This document shows positions 1-7,928 of a DNA stretch of 31,464 bases, one piece after another. The position numbers and the translations under genes are program-made. The notes beneath the pieces were generated by a model that was not told where the DNA came from, did no database searches, and saw only the letters and a program-made list of their open reading frames with translations. Source of the DNA: Clostridiales bacterium UBA6468 (GTDB taxonomy: Bacteria > Bacillota > Clostridia > Oscillospirales > Oscillospiraceae); NCBI GenBank assembly GCA_002436765.1, contig DJNI01000077.1, positions 2,602 through 34,065 of the forward strand. The letters run 5' to 3'. The first letter of the stretch is position 1. Every line of letters begins with the position of its first letter.

Positions 1-710
1 GCGGAAGCCTTCTGGGGATTTCTGCCGGAAGCCTTCTGCGGGTTCTTGCTGATGCCGAGCTCGACATTCTTGACCTTGTTGTTCTTGACGGTGTTGCGGA
101 TGTAGACCAGACCGCCCTTGGGGCCGGGGATGGCGCCGCGGATGACGATCATGTTCAGCTCTGCATCCACCTTCACAACATCCAGATTCTCGATGGTGAC
201 CTGCTCATTGCCCATCTGGCCGGCGCCGATCTTGCCGGGGAAGATACGGGACTGATGAGAAGATGCGCCCATAGAACCGGCATGACGGTGGACAGGGCCG
301 CCGCCGTGGGTCATGGGGGTGCGGCCTGCGCCGTGGCGCTTCACAACGCCCTGGTAGCCGTGGCCTTTGCTGATGCCGGTAACGTCAATCTTGTCGCCGG
401 CAGCGAAGGTGTCAGCCTTGACTTCGTCGCCGACGTTCATGTCGGCAGCACCGTCCAGCTTGAACTCCTTCAGGTACTTCTTGGGGGCAACGCCGGCCTT
501 CTTCAGGTGGCCTGCCTCCGGCTTGCTGAGCTTCTTCTCGGCGACGTCGCCAAAGCCCAGCTGGACGGCTACGTAGCCGTCGGTCTCAACGGTCTTCTTC
601 TGGGTAACGACGCAGGGGCCTGCTTCCACGACGGTCACAGGGATCACCTTGCCGCTCTCATCGAAGATCTGGGTCATACCCACTTTTTTGCCGATGATTG
701 CTTTCTGCAT
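1..710 (-). CDS. rplC: 50S ribosomal protein L3 (3' end outside window)
   Basis: Large-subunit protein L3, an early assembly protein that binds 23S rRNA close to the peptidyl-transferase centre. The start MQKAIIGKKVGMTQIF and the internal GHGYQGVVKRHG and THGGGPVHRHAGSMG segments are typical of L3. The ATG at 710 follows an AAGGAG-like site. About 236 codons are visible with no stop, whereas bacterial L3 is usually near 210 residues, so the C-terminus is extended. The visible extension is basic and contains a repeated NPQKAS motif. It is the second gene of the S10 operon, after rpsJ. The L3 identification is secure; the true C-terminus lies beyond base 1. Confidence 0.97.
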   Translation of the reverse strand, partial: MQKAIIGKKVGMTQIFDESGKVIPVTVVEAGPCVVTQKKTVETDGYVAVQLGFGDVAEKKLSKPEAGHLKKAGVAPKKYLKEFKLDGAADMNVGDEVKADTFAAGDKIDVTGISKGHGYQGVVKRHGAGRTPMTHGGGPVHRHAGSMGASSHQSRIFPGKIGAGQMGNEQVTIENLDVVKVDAELNMIVIRGAIPGPKGGLVYIRNTVKNNKVKNVELGISKNPQKASGRNPQKAS

Positions 711-828
711 GGTTTGGTTTCTCCTTTTTTATAGGTTATTGGTCGGCAGCCCATTGGGAGGCCAGCCGACATGACCCGTCCGCCCGATGCCAGACAGTGC
801 GGGCTGCCATAACTTCGCTTGCGCGCCG

Positions 829-1137
829 TTACAGCTTTATCTCAATCTCAACACCAGCGGGAAGATCCAGGCTCATCAGAGCCTCGACGGTCTTCTGGCT
901 GGGGTTGAGGATATCGATCAGACGCTTGTGGGTTCTGCGCTCGAACTGCTCACGGGAGTCCTTGTACTTGTGGACAGCCCGAAGGATGGTGACGACTTCC
1001 TTCTTGGTGGGCAGCGGGATGGGGCCGGAAACCTGAGCGCCGTTGCGCTTTGCGGTCTCCACGATCTTTGCAGCGCTGGAGTCGATCAGCTGGTGATCGT
1101 AAGCCTTCAGCCGGATGCGGATCATCTGGTTTGCCAT
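829..1137 (-). CDS. rpsJ: 30S ribosomal protein S10
   Basis: Small-subunit protein S10, also the NusE partner in antitermination complexes. It has 102 residues, the usual family length, and carries the diagnostic segments IRIRLKAYDH, VSGPIPLPTK and RRTHKRLIDI. The ATG at 1137 lies behind a strong AAGGAGG site. It is the first gene of the S10 operon, with rplC 118 bases downstream on the same strand. Transcription probably starts about 270 nt upstream from the consensus promoter at 1413-1441. Nothing odd is seen in the protein itself. Confidence 0.98.
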   Translation of the reverse strand: MANQMIRIRLKAYDHQLIDSSAAKIVETAKRNGAQVSGPIPLPTKKEVVTILRAVHKYKDSREQFERRTHKRLIDILNPSQKTVEALMSLDLPAGVEIEIKL

Positions 1138-1406
1138 GTTTGTTTTCCTCCTTGAATTACGTACTCAGTTTGCGTAGTGTCTGGGTACGGTCGAACCACT
1201 ATTGTCCGCGCCGCCGTGCGTATCATTCCGAGCCATGAAAAATGGCCGACCGAGGCCGACCCTTCTTCCGTTCCCGGCGATATACGCCAGCGCTTCCAGA
1301 AGCAGTTCAGCCGCCCGATGACCGGACATACTCCGCGGAAGTTACCGTTTTTCAACGCAATCTCCCGCATCATCGCAGTGCACGCGCAGAATCTCCCTAC
1401 ACGCGC
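1138..1406 (-). promoter_or_regulatory. Long 5' leader of the S10 operon
   Basis: About 270 nt separate the predicted transcription start (near 1406) from the rpsJ ATG, with no convincing gene between. An 8-base direct repeat GGTCGGCC occurs twice (1244-1251 and 1254-1261). It can form a small GC hairpin followed on the minus strand by ATTTTT, which could act as a weak attenuator. S10 leaders in other bacteria are sites of autogenous control (L4 in E. coli). No known Rfam-type leader is recognised here, so a control function is inference. Confidence 0.4.
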
Positions 1407-1412
1407 CCGATT

Positions 1413-1441
1413 ATGATACCATCTGTTTCCCCGTTTGTCAA
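1413..1441 (-). promoter_or_regulatory. Promoter of the S10 operon
   Basis: On the minus strand a perfect -35 TTGACA (1436-1441) is separated by 17 bases from -10 TATCAT (1413-1418). This is a strong SigA-type promoter pointing at rpsJ. Confidence 0.85.
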
Positions 1442-1542
1442 GAACTTTTTCAGAATTTTTCACGAAGTTTTGTATTTATTTTCGGTAAAAACAGAGAATT
1501 CTTCTGCCCACCGCCGGGGTTCTTATAAGGACACGATTTCAG

Positions 1543-1571
1543 TTGCAATCCGGGGCAATACGTATTAAAAT
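1543..1571 (+). promoter_or_regulatory. Putative promoter of the small HTH gene
   Basis: TTGCAA (1543-1548), a 17-base spacer and TAAAAT (1566-1571). The predicted start is only about 12 bases before the ATG at 1590, leaving a very short leader that still carries the GGGGG ribosome site. Confidence 0.45.
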
Positions 1572-1589
1572 AAGGAAGGGGGAATGGAT

Positions 1590-1802
1590 ATGATAAAATA
1601 CGACCGTCTGTGGCAGACCATGAAGCAGCAGGGCATTTCTCAGTATGATCTTTATACCTATTATAATGTAAACCGCTCCCAGCTCAATCGGCTCCGGCAC
1701 AATGAGAACGTGGAGATCAATACCATCGACAAGCTCTGCAACATCCTGCAATGCCGGGTTGAGGACATCATGGAGCATTTTCCTGACGATAATCGGTTCT
1801 GA
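1590..1802 (+). CDS. Small Cro/C1-type helix-turn-helix regulator
   Basis: A 70-residue protein made almost entirely of one lambda-repressor-like DNA-binding fold. A helix ending in QQGISQYDLY is followed by the recognition region YYNVNRSQLNRLRHN and then TIDKLCNILQCRVEDIM, the last helices typical of the YozG/HTH_26 group. An ATG at 1584 is in the same frame, but the one at 1590 has the better spacing (7 bases) from AAGGAAGGGGG, and family members usually begin two residues before a YxxLW segment. It is divergent from rpsJ and convergent with rsgA. Its targets are unknown. The overlapping C-terminal region has no effector domain, so it probably acts as a simple DNA binder. Confidence 0.88.
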   Translation: MIKYDRLWQTMKQQGISQYDLYTYYNVNRSQLNRLRHNENVEINTIDKLCNILQCRVEDIMEHFPDDNRF

Positions 1803-1808
1803 ATTTAC

Positions 1809-1843
1809 AAAAAGCGCTTCTGCCGCCAGCAGAAGCGCTTTTT
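1809..1843. terminator. Bidirectional intrinsic terminator
   Basis: A perfect 15-base inverted repeat, AAAAAGCGCTTCTGC / GCAGAAGCGCTTTTT, with a 5-base loop. It ends the HTH gene on the plus strand and the long cdaA-to-rsgA string on the minus strand (rsgA stop at 1846). Confidence 0.92.
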
Positions 1844-1845
1844 CA

Positions 1846-2739
1846 TTATTTCAGCTCCCAGGCTTTGACCTGGCTTGCCTTTTCGTACAGCTTCAGGTAG
1901 CTTTCATACCGGGTCTTTTCGATCTTCCCTTCCCCGCAGGCTTCCCGGACGGCGCAGCCCGGCTCCCTGCGGTGGGTGCAGTCGTCAAAGCGGCACTTTC
2001 CTAAGTATTCTCCAAAATCCGCGAAGGCGTATTGGAGATTCTCCTTAAGGATCACGTCCATTTCGTCGGTGTCGAAGGAGGAAAAGCCGGGGGTGTCCAT
2101 GACGAAGGTGTCGTCCCCCAGGCTGTACAGCTCCACATGCCGGGTAGTGTGCCGCCCCCGCCCCAGCTTTTCGGAAACCTCTCCGGTGGAGAGGTTCAGC
2201 TCCGGCGCCAGACGGTTGAGGATGCTGCTTTTGCCCACGCCGGAATTTCCGGTGAAGGCCACCAGCTTGCCCCGGATCAATGTCCGAAGCGCCTCCACAC
2301 CGCCGCCGGTCTCGGCGCTGGTGCAGATGACGGGGAAACCGGCGCTGCGGTAGATACGCACCAGGTCCACCGCCGGGTCAAGGTCGCACTTGTTGACGCA
2401 CAGATAGACCGGCACCTCCTGATCCCCCGCGATGGCCGCCACCCGGTCGATGAGAAACGGCTCCGTCACCGGGTTGACGTTGGCCGCGAATACCACCAGG
2501 GCGTCAATGTTGGCAACGGCGGGGCGGACAAAGCAGTTGCGCCGGGGCAGCACCTTTTCCACCATGCCCTTTCCCCGCTCCACGGTGATGTTCACCATAT
2601 CGCCGGTGAGGGGCGTGCAGTTTTCCTTTCGCAGAATGCCCCGGGCGCGGCAGGTGACCACCCCGTCTCCCGTCTGCACGTCATAAAATCCGCTGATGGA
2701 ACGGACGATCCGCCCGGTACGCTGTTTTTCCATACTCAA
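1846..2739 (-). CDS. rsgA: Ribosome small-subunit-dependent GTPase A
   Basis: Circularly permuted GTPase (YjeQ/CpgA) that acts in late 30S maturation. The motifs appear in the permuted order: NKCD (G4) first, then the P-loop GNSGVGKSS, then DTPG (G3). A C-terminal zinc-binding segment follows (CRFDDCTHRREPGC). An N-terminal OB-fold is expected from the family. The frame opens with TTG at 2739, overlapping the prkC stop and about 10 bases from AAGGAAG. An ATG two codons later (2733) is the alternative but is poorly spaced. It has about 297 residues, the normal length. It is the last gene of the string; in Bacillus the orthologous gene also follows prkC, so phosphorylation by PrkC is plausible. 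Confidence 0.96.
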   Translation of the reverse strand: MSMEKQRTGRIVRSISGFYDVQTGDGVVTCRARGILRKENCTPLTGDMVNITVERGKGMVEKVLPRRNCFVRPAVANIDALVVFAANVNPVTEPFLIDRVAAIAGDQEVPVYLCVNKCDLDPAVDLVRIYRSAGFPVICTSAETGGGVEALRTLIRGKLVAFTGNSGVGKSSILNRLAPELNLSTGEVSEKLGRGRHTTRHVELYSLGDDTFVMDTPGFSSFDTDEMDVILKENLQYAFADFGEYLGKCRFDDCTHRREPGCAVREACGEGKIEKTRYESYLKLYEKASQVKAWELK

Positions 2740-4805
2740 TTGAACGGCACTTCCTTGGACTGGTAGAATTCTCCGTCGATGTAAATGTCATAGGTCTGGG
2801 TTCCGGTGCCTGTCAGGTCGCAGACGAAGCTGGACGTCCCCGGCACGATCTCCCGGGACTCGATGACCTCCTTGCCGTTCAGGAAAATGCTCAGAATGTA
2901 CGGCTTGTCCCGTTCCGGCAGGGAGAACTGCACCCCGATGGTCACCGGCTCGTTGGGATCTTTGGGGGTCGTGGTCTGGGTGGGGCCGGTGGTCTCCTCC
3001 GGTCCTTTGGAGATTTGCAGAACGATCTCCGTGTTCACGTCGATCTCCGCATTCTTCGCCGCGGACTGGTGAATGACCTCGCCCTTGGGCTTCAGGCTCT
3101 CCACCTCCTCGGTCTTGACGTTGGTGAAGCCCGCCTGACCCAGCAGCTCCTTGGCCTTGTCCACGTCCAGCCCCATCACGTTGAGCATCTTCGCCGTGAT
3201 CACATCCGGGCCGGTGCTGACATAGATGTACACCGTCTGCCCCGCCGTCATTTCCGTGCCGGCGGACGGCTCCGTGCGGATGACCTGTCCCACCTCGTAT
3301 ACATAGCTGATCTCGTTGCGGGTGATGGGCTCAAACCCCTGCCCCAGCAGGATGGACTTGGCCTCCTCCGCGCTGGTACCAACGAAATCGTCCATGGTCT
3401 TGGCTTCCGGCTGCTGCCCTAAGCTGACGGTGATCCAAAGCTCCGAGCCTTTGACCACCTTGCTGCCGCCGGTTGGCTCCGTATGAAGAATTTCTCCCTT
3501 GGGTCGGGTATCGTCGTACTGCTGCTGCAGCTTGATGACAAAATCCGGGTACTGAGACGCCAGGCCTTCGTCATAAACGCTTCCCTCCAGATAGGGCACC
3601 TCCACCAGCGCCTTCTCCTTGCTCAGCAGAGCGCCGTTGAACAGCGCCATCAGGAAGATGAGGATCGCGATCACCGTCACGGCGCTGCAAACCACGATGG
3701 CCGTGGTGGCGACCCGGCTGCGCTCCTCCTTGCGTTCCTCCTTGCGCTGCTGCTGCTGCGCCTGGCGGCGCTGCTGGGCGCGGTGGATGGACGCATTGTC
3801 CCGCCCCGCCTGGGTGCCTCCGCCGTTCTGGTGCAGGCGGATGCTGTCCGAGGACGTCCGGACGGGAGCCGCCCCGGTCTTGGCCTGCACCAGCTTCTCC
3901 GCCGTGGTCATGCCCTGGGAGAGGTTGGGCAGCACCCGCGTTGCGTCGTCCGCCATGGTGTGGTAATCGAAGATCATATCCGGATTCTGCCGGAATTCCT
4001 CCATATCATGGAGCATCTCCGTGGCGGAAGTATACCGGTCGTTGACCTCCAGCGCCATGCCCTTCATGATGATCTGCTCCAAGCCCCGGGGAATGTTGGG
4101 GTTCAGAGTGGAGGGCAGCGGCGCGCCGCCGTTGATATGCTGGATGGCCACCGCCACGGGGGATTCCCCGTCATAAGGCGGGCGGCCGGTCATCATTTCA
4201 TACATGACCACGGCCAGAGAATAAATGTCGGAACGGTTGTCGGTATGGCCGCCCTTGGCCTGCTCCGGGGAGATGTAGTGGACGCTTCCCAGGGCTTCCT
4301 TCGTCAGGGTGTTGCTCTTGCTCATGACCCGGGCAATGCCGAAGTCCATCACCTTGACGGAGCCGTTTTTCAGCACCATGACGTTATGGGGCTTGATGTC
4401 CCGGTGGATGATCCCCCGGCTGTGGGCGTGCTCCAGGCCTTTGGCGATCTGCATGGCAAAATGCAGCGTCTCCTTCCAGTTGAGCACCCCTTTTTTCTCC
4501 ATGTACTGCTTCAGGGAAATTCCGTCGATCAGCTCCATGACGATGTAATTGGCGCTGTCGGAGGCGGAAACGTCGTAGACCTGCACGATGTTGGGATGGC
4601 TCAGCATGGCCACGGCTTCGCCCTCGGCGCGGAACCGGCGGCGGAATTCCTCATCCCGGGCAAATTCATCCTTGAGTATTTTAACGGCCACCAGCCGGTT
4701 CAGCCGGTGATCCCGCGCCTTATAGACGACGGCCATGCCGCCGGTGCCGATGATCTCCAGAATTTCGTACCGGTCGTCCAAGAGCCGTCCAATATATTGA
4801 TCCAT
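2736..4805 (-). CDS. prkC: PASTA-domain Ser/Thr protein kinase
   Basis: Membrane-spanning Hanks-type kinase of the PrkC/PknB/Stk1 family that senses muropeptides or lipid II and phosphorylates cell-wall, division and translation proteins. Kinase domain about residues 13-270: glycine loop IGTGGMAVVYKA, Lys42 in VAVKIL, catalytic HRDIKPHN with Asp136, DFG at 154-156. A basic Gln/Arg-rich juxtamembrane stretch (about 340-364) precedes one membrane helix (about 366-392). Three PASTA repeats follow (roughly 400-468, 470-535, 536-605). A further C-terminal domain of about 80 residues (VTIGVQFSLPERDKP onward) comes after a Thr/Pro linker and looks like a beta-rich extracellular module. Total 689 residues. 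It lies 27 bases after prpC and overlaps rsgA. Confidence 0.97.
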   Translation of the reverse strand: MDQYIGRLLDDRYEILEIIGTGGMAVVYKARDHRLNRLVAVKILKDEFARDEEFRRRFRAEGEAVAMLSHPNIVQVYDVSASDSANYIVMELIDGISLKQYMEKKGVLNWKETLHFAMQIAKGLEHAHSRGIIHRDIKPHNVMVLKNGSVKVMDFGIARVMSKSNTLTKEALGSVHYISPEQAKGGHTDNRSDIYSLAVVMYEMMTGRPPYDGESPVAVAIQHINGGAPLPSTLNPNIPRGLEQIIMKGMALEVNDRYTSATEMLHDMEEFRQNPDMIFDYHTMADDATRVLPNLSQGMTTAEKLVQAKTGAAPVRTSSDSIRLHQNGGGTQAGRDNASIHRAQQRRQAQQQQRKEERKEERSRVATTAIVVCSAVTVIAILIFLMALFNGALLSKEKALVEVPYLEGSVYDEGLASQYPDFVIKLQQQYDDTRPKGEILHTEPTGGSKVVKGSELWITVSLGQQPEAKTMDDFVGTSAEEAKSILLGQGFEPITRNEISYVYEVGQVIRTEPSAGTEMTAGQTVYIYVSTGPDVITAKMLNVMGLDVDKAKELLGQAGFTNVKTEEVESLKPKGEVIHQSAAKNAEIDVNTEIVLQISKGPEETTGPTQTTTPKDPNEPVTIGVQFSLPERDKPYILSIFLNGKEVIESREIVPGTSSFVCDLTGTGTQTYDIYIDGEFYQSKEVPFN

Positions 4806-4832
4806 ATTCAGAAATTGCTCCTTTCGCGGTAC

Positions 4833-5564
4833 TCAAATGGCGATCAGCACGCTGGTGACATTGTCCGGCGCACCCCGGTTTTTGGCGATGTTTAATAGGC
4901 GCTTGCAGCAGTTCTGCTTATATACGCCGTGGACGACCTCAAAAAGAATTTCCTGGTCGTCTAAAAGGTTGCTCAGGCCGTCGCTGCACAGCAGCAGGTA
5001 ATCTCCCTTGCCCACGTCCAGGTGGAAGATGTCGCACAGCACGGTGGCCTCCGTGCCGATGGCGCGGGTGATGAAGTTCTTGCCGGGGTAGCTCTTCGCC
5101 ACCTCCGGGGTCAGCTCTCCCCTGTCCACCATCATCTGCACCAGAGAGTGATCCTTGGTCACCTGCCGGATGCCGCTTTTGCCCACGTGATAGGCGCGGC
5201 TGTCGCCTACGTTGACCACGGTCGCCTTCCGTCCCCGCACCATCACCGCCACCAGCGTGGTGCCCATGCCGTCAAATTCCTCGAACTGCCGGGACTGATC
5301 GTACACGGTGAAGTTCGCCAGCTTCACGGCGCTGCGGAGCATCTGGTCAACCTTGTCCTGCTCCATAACGGGCTTCCAGCAGCGGCGGACTTCCTCCACA
5401 AACACATCCACCGCCAGAGAACTGGCAATGTTTCCGGACTTGGCGCCGCCCATGCCGTCGCAGACGATGCACAGCAGGTTGCTGCGGTCAAGCTGTTCCA
5501 TTTTGTAGGAATCCTGATTCTGTTTCCGGACACAACCGGGATCGGTCAATCCCCAGCTCTGCAT
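4833..5564 (-). CDS. prpC: PP2C-family protein phosphatase
   Basis: Cytoplasmic metal-dependent Ser/Thr phosphatase (PrpC/Stp1) that reverses phosphorylation by the neighbouring PASTA kinase. Signature positions are all present: TDPGCVRKQNQDS at the N-terminus, DGMGG (residues 36-40) binding the metal pair, GDSRAY, CSDGLSNLL and the C-terminal GAPDNVTSVL. It has 243 residues, normal for the family. The ATG at 5564 follows AAGGAGG with a 9-base gap. It sits 27 bases upstream of prkC, the usual kinase/phosphatase pairing in Gram-positive bacteria, and 19 bases downstream of rlmN. Confidence 0.97.
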   Translation of the reverse strand: MQSWGLTDPGCVRKQNQDSYKMEQLDRSNLLCIVCDGMGGAKSGNIASSLAVDVFVEEVRRCWKPVMEQDKVDQMLRSAVKLANFTVYDQSRQFEEFDGMGTTLVAVMVRGRKATVVNVGDSRAYHVGKSGIRQVTKDHSLVQMMVDRGELTPEVAKSYPGKNFITRAIGTEATVLCDIFHLDVGKGDYLLLCSDGLSNLLDDQEILFEVVHGVYKQNCCKRLLNIAKNRGAPDNVTSVLIAI

Positions 5565-5583
5565 AGGCTCGCGCCTCCTTTAT

Positions 5584-6618
5584 CTATGGATTTTCTTTGC
5601 TTTGATTATATTTCCGCCGCAGCTGCCCGCAGGAGGCGTCGATGTCGCCCCCCAGGGTTCTGCGGACGGTGGCGGGAATGCCGCCGTCTTCCAGGGTTTT
5701 CTGAAACGCCGCCACCGCCGCCCGGGTGCTGGGCTTCAGGGGGCTTTCCTCCACATGGTTTAATGGGATCAGATTGAAGTGGGCGGGCAGCCCCTTCAGG
5801 CGCCGGAGCAGCTCCTTGGCATCCTCCGGGCGGTCGTTGACCCCGTCGATCATGGCATACTCAAAGGAAATCCGCCGGGAGGTCGCCTGATAGTACCGGC
5901 GGCAGGCCGCCAGCAGCTCCTCGCTGGGATACGCCTTGTTCACCGGCATGATCCGGTCCCGCACGCCGTCGTTGGGCGCGTGGAGGGAAACCGACAGCGT
6001 CAGCTGCAATTTCCGCTTCGCCAGCTCGTCGATCTTCGGCACCAGGCCGCAGGTGCTGAGGCTGATGTGGCGCATGGAAATATTCATGCCCTCCGGGCTG
6101 TTTACCAGCTCCAGAAAGCGCATCACATTGTCAAAATTGTCCAGCGGTTCCCCAATGCCCATCAGCACGATGTGGGAAATGGGCAGGCCGGAGTCCACCT
6201 GGGTAAACAGCACCTCGTCCAGCATTTCATAGGGCTCCAGCCGCCGCACCAGCCCGCCGATGGTGGAGGCGCAGAAGGCGCACCCCATGCGGCAGCCCAC
6301 CTCCGTGGAAATGCACACGGTGTTCCCGTAGTGATAGCGCATCAGCACCGTCTCCACACAGTTGCCGTCGGACAGCTCCCAGAGGTATTTGATCGTGCCG
6401 TCCCGTGCGGATTCCTGTCTGCGCACCGCCTTCGGGGCGCAGATGGGGTATTCCCGCGCCAGGGTGTCCCGGAGGGACTTGGGCAGGTTCGTCATTTCGT
6501 CATAGGTGCGGACGCCCCTGTGCAGCCAGGTGTAGACCTGTCTGGCACGGAACTGGGGCTGCCCCAGCTCTTTCAGAACCGCCGACATCTCCGGCAGGGT
6601 CATGGATTTCAGATTCAT
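5584..6618 (-). CDS. rlmN: Dual-specificity 23S rRNA/tRNA adenine-C2 methyltransferase
   Basis: Radical SAM enzyme that methylates C2 of A2503 in 23S rRNA and A37 in some tRNAs. The radical SAM cluster motif C-x3-C-x2-C is seen at Cys109, Cys113 and Cys116 (GCRMGCAFCAS). The C-terminal GGDIDASCGQLR carries the methyl-transfer cysteine of the RlmN/Cfr family. It has 344 residues, the expected size. The ATG at 6618 overlaps the rsmB stop by 4 bases and follows GGGGAG. The substrate could only be Cfr-like (C8) in a resistance enzyme, but the housekeeping operon context and full RlmN length argue for RlmN. Confidence 0.97.
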   Translation of the reverse strand: MNLKSMTLPEMSAVLKELGQPQFRARQVYTWLHRGVRTYDEMTNLPKSLRDTLAREYPICAPKAVRRQESARDGTIKYLWELSDGNCVETVLMRYHYGNTVCISTEVGCRMGCAFCASTIGGLVRRLEPYEMLDEVLFTQVDSGLPISHIVLMGIGEPLDNFDNVMRFLELVNSPEGMNISMRHISLSTCGLVPKIDELAKRKLQLTLSVSLHAPNDGVRDRIMPVNKAYPSEELLAACRRYYQATSRRISFEYAMIDGVNDRPEDAKELLRRLKGLPAHFNLIPLNHVEESPLKPSTRAAVAAFQKTLEDGGIPATVRRTLGGDIDASCGQLRRKYNQSKENP

Positions 6619-7928
6619 GCTTTTCTCCCCAAACGGCAGATAAAGAAGCCGTCGGTGTCATACTCGCCGGGAATCAGAGTCAGCATCCCGGTTTCGTTTT
6701 TGGGAAATACATCCGGCAGCGGCAGCGGCTCCGTCGCGAACTCCCCGTGATCTGCCAGAAAGGCGGAAATCACGTCCTCGTTTTCCCGCTTCAGCACGGT
6801 GCAGGTGGAATACAGCAGCGTGCCGCCGGGCTTTACGTAGGACGCCTGGGTCTCCAGGATTTTTGACTGCAGGGCCGGAAGAGCTTCCAGCTCCTTCAGG
6901 TTCTTGTATCGGATATCCGGCTTTTTCCGGATGATGCCCAGGCCGGAGCAGGGCACGTCGGCAATGACGGTGTCCATGGTGCCGACCCATTCCGGCACGG
7001 TCTGGGAAGCGTCCTGCTGCCGCGCCGTGATGTTCGTCAGCCCCAGACGCGCCGCGCCGTTTTCGATCAGGGCCGTTTTGTGGGGATATATGTCGCAGGA
7101 GACGATGCTCCCCCGGCCGCCCATGGCGATGGCCGCGGCGAAGCTCTTGCCTCCCGGCGCGGCGCAGCAGTCCAGCACGTTCCCGCCGGATTCCGGCAGT
7201 CCCGCACACAGGACGCTGAGCTTTGCCGCCGGGTCCTGTACGTAGAACAACCCTTCCCGGAACGCCGGCAGCCGCTCCAGGCTTCCGGTTCCGGACAGCA
7301 CCAGGCAGTCCGCCATCCATTCGTGGGGCTTAGCGCTGACATGCTCCCGGTTCAGCCGTTCGGCCAGTTCCTCCGGGGAAATCCGGAGGGTGTTCACCTG
7401 CACCACCGTCTGGGGTGCGGCGTTGTCGGCAATGAGCATAAGTTCCAGCTTGCCCTTGGGCAGGTTGGCTTTCAAGAGGGAGATCAGCTCGTCCGGGTGG
7501 CTGTAGCGGTCGGCGTAGGACACCGGCTCCTGTAAAGTCCCCTTCGTCGCCGCCGCCTTGCGCAGAACGGCGTTCACCAGCGCCCCGGCCTTCGGATTCT
7601 TGCCATATTTTTTCGCCAGCGTCACCGATTCGTTCACGGCGGCGCTTTCGGGAACTTTGTCCAGCTCGTAGATCTGGTACAGTCCCAGATGGAGAACGTC
7701 CCGCACAACGGGATGAAGGTCTTTCAGCCGCCCCGTCAGGAGCTGCTTCAAGTAAAAATCCAGCTTGTTCCGGTTTTGCAGGACGCCGTAGCACAAACGC
7801 GTCGCCAGCGCCGCATCCCTGGGGGACAGGCGATCCCGGGCGATATATTCCTTCAGCACGGCATTTGACCACGCGCCGCTTTTGCGGCAGGCGATCAGCG
7901 CGTTCAGCGCCGTTTCTCTCCCACCCAT
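6615..7928 (-). CDS. rsmB: 16S rRNA (cytosine-967-C5) methyltransferase
   Basis: S-adenosylmethionine-dependent m5C methyltransferase (Fmu/RsmB). The N-terminal NusB-like RNA-binding domain covers about residues 1-140 (RETALNALI, LCYGVLQNRNKLDFYL). The Rossmann catalytic domain contains the SAM site CCAAPGGKS, motif IV DVPCSGLGIIRKKPD with one active cysteine, and YSTCTVLKRENE with the second. It has 437 residues. It begins at an ATG whose A is shared with the fmt stop region and it overlaps rlmN by 4 bases, so translational coupling in both directions is likely. Confidence 0.96.
   Translation of the reverse strand: MGGRETALNALIACRKSGAWSNAVLKEYIARDRLSPRDAALATRLCYGVLQNRNKLDFYLKQLLTGRLKDLHPVVRDVLHLGLYQIYELDKVPESAAVNESVTLAKKYGKNPKAGALVNAVLRKAAATKGTLQEPVSYADRYSHPDELISLLKANLPKGKLELMLIADNAAPQTVVQVNTLRISPEELAERLNREHVSAKPHEWMADCLVLSGTGSLERLPAFREGLFYVQDPAAKLSVLCAGLPESGGNVLDCCAAPGGKSFAAAIAMGGRGSIVSCDIYPHKTALIENGAARLGLTNITARQQDASQTVPEWVGTMDTVIADVPCSGLGIIRKKPDIRYKNLKELEALPALQSKILETQASYVKPGGTLLYSTCTVLKRENEDVISAFLADHGEFATEPLPLPDVFPKNETGMLTLIPGEYDTDGFFICRLGRKA

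Noticed and set aside
1122..1463. 113-codon open frame upstream of rpsJ on the minus strand
   Set aside because: It spans the S10 promoter (both boxes) and leader, has no family likeness and overlaps the rpsJ start.
3483..4895. 470-codon open frame on the plus strand opposite prkC
   Set aside because: It mirrors the kinase gene in a GC-rich genome; composition is His/Gly/Val-rich with no family likeness, and prkC has every kinase motif.
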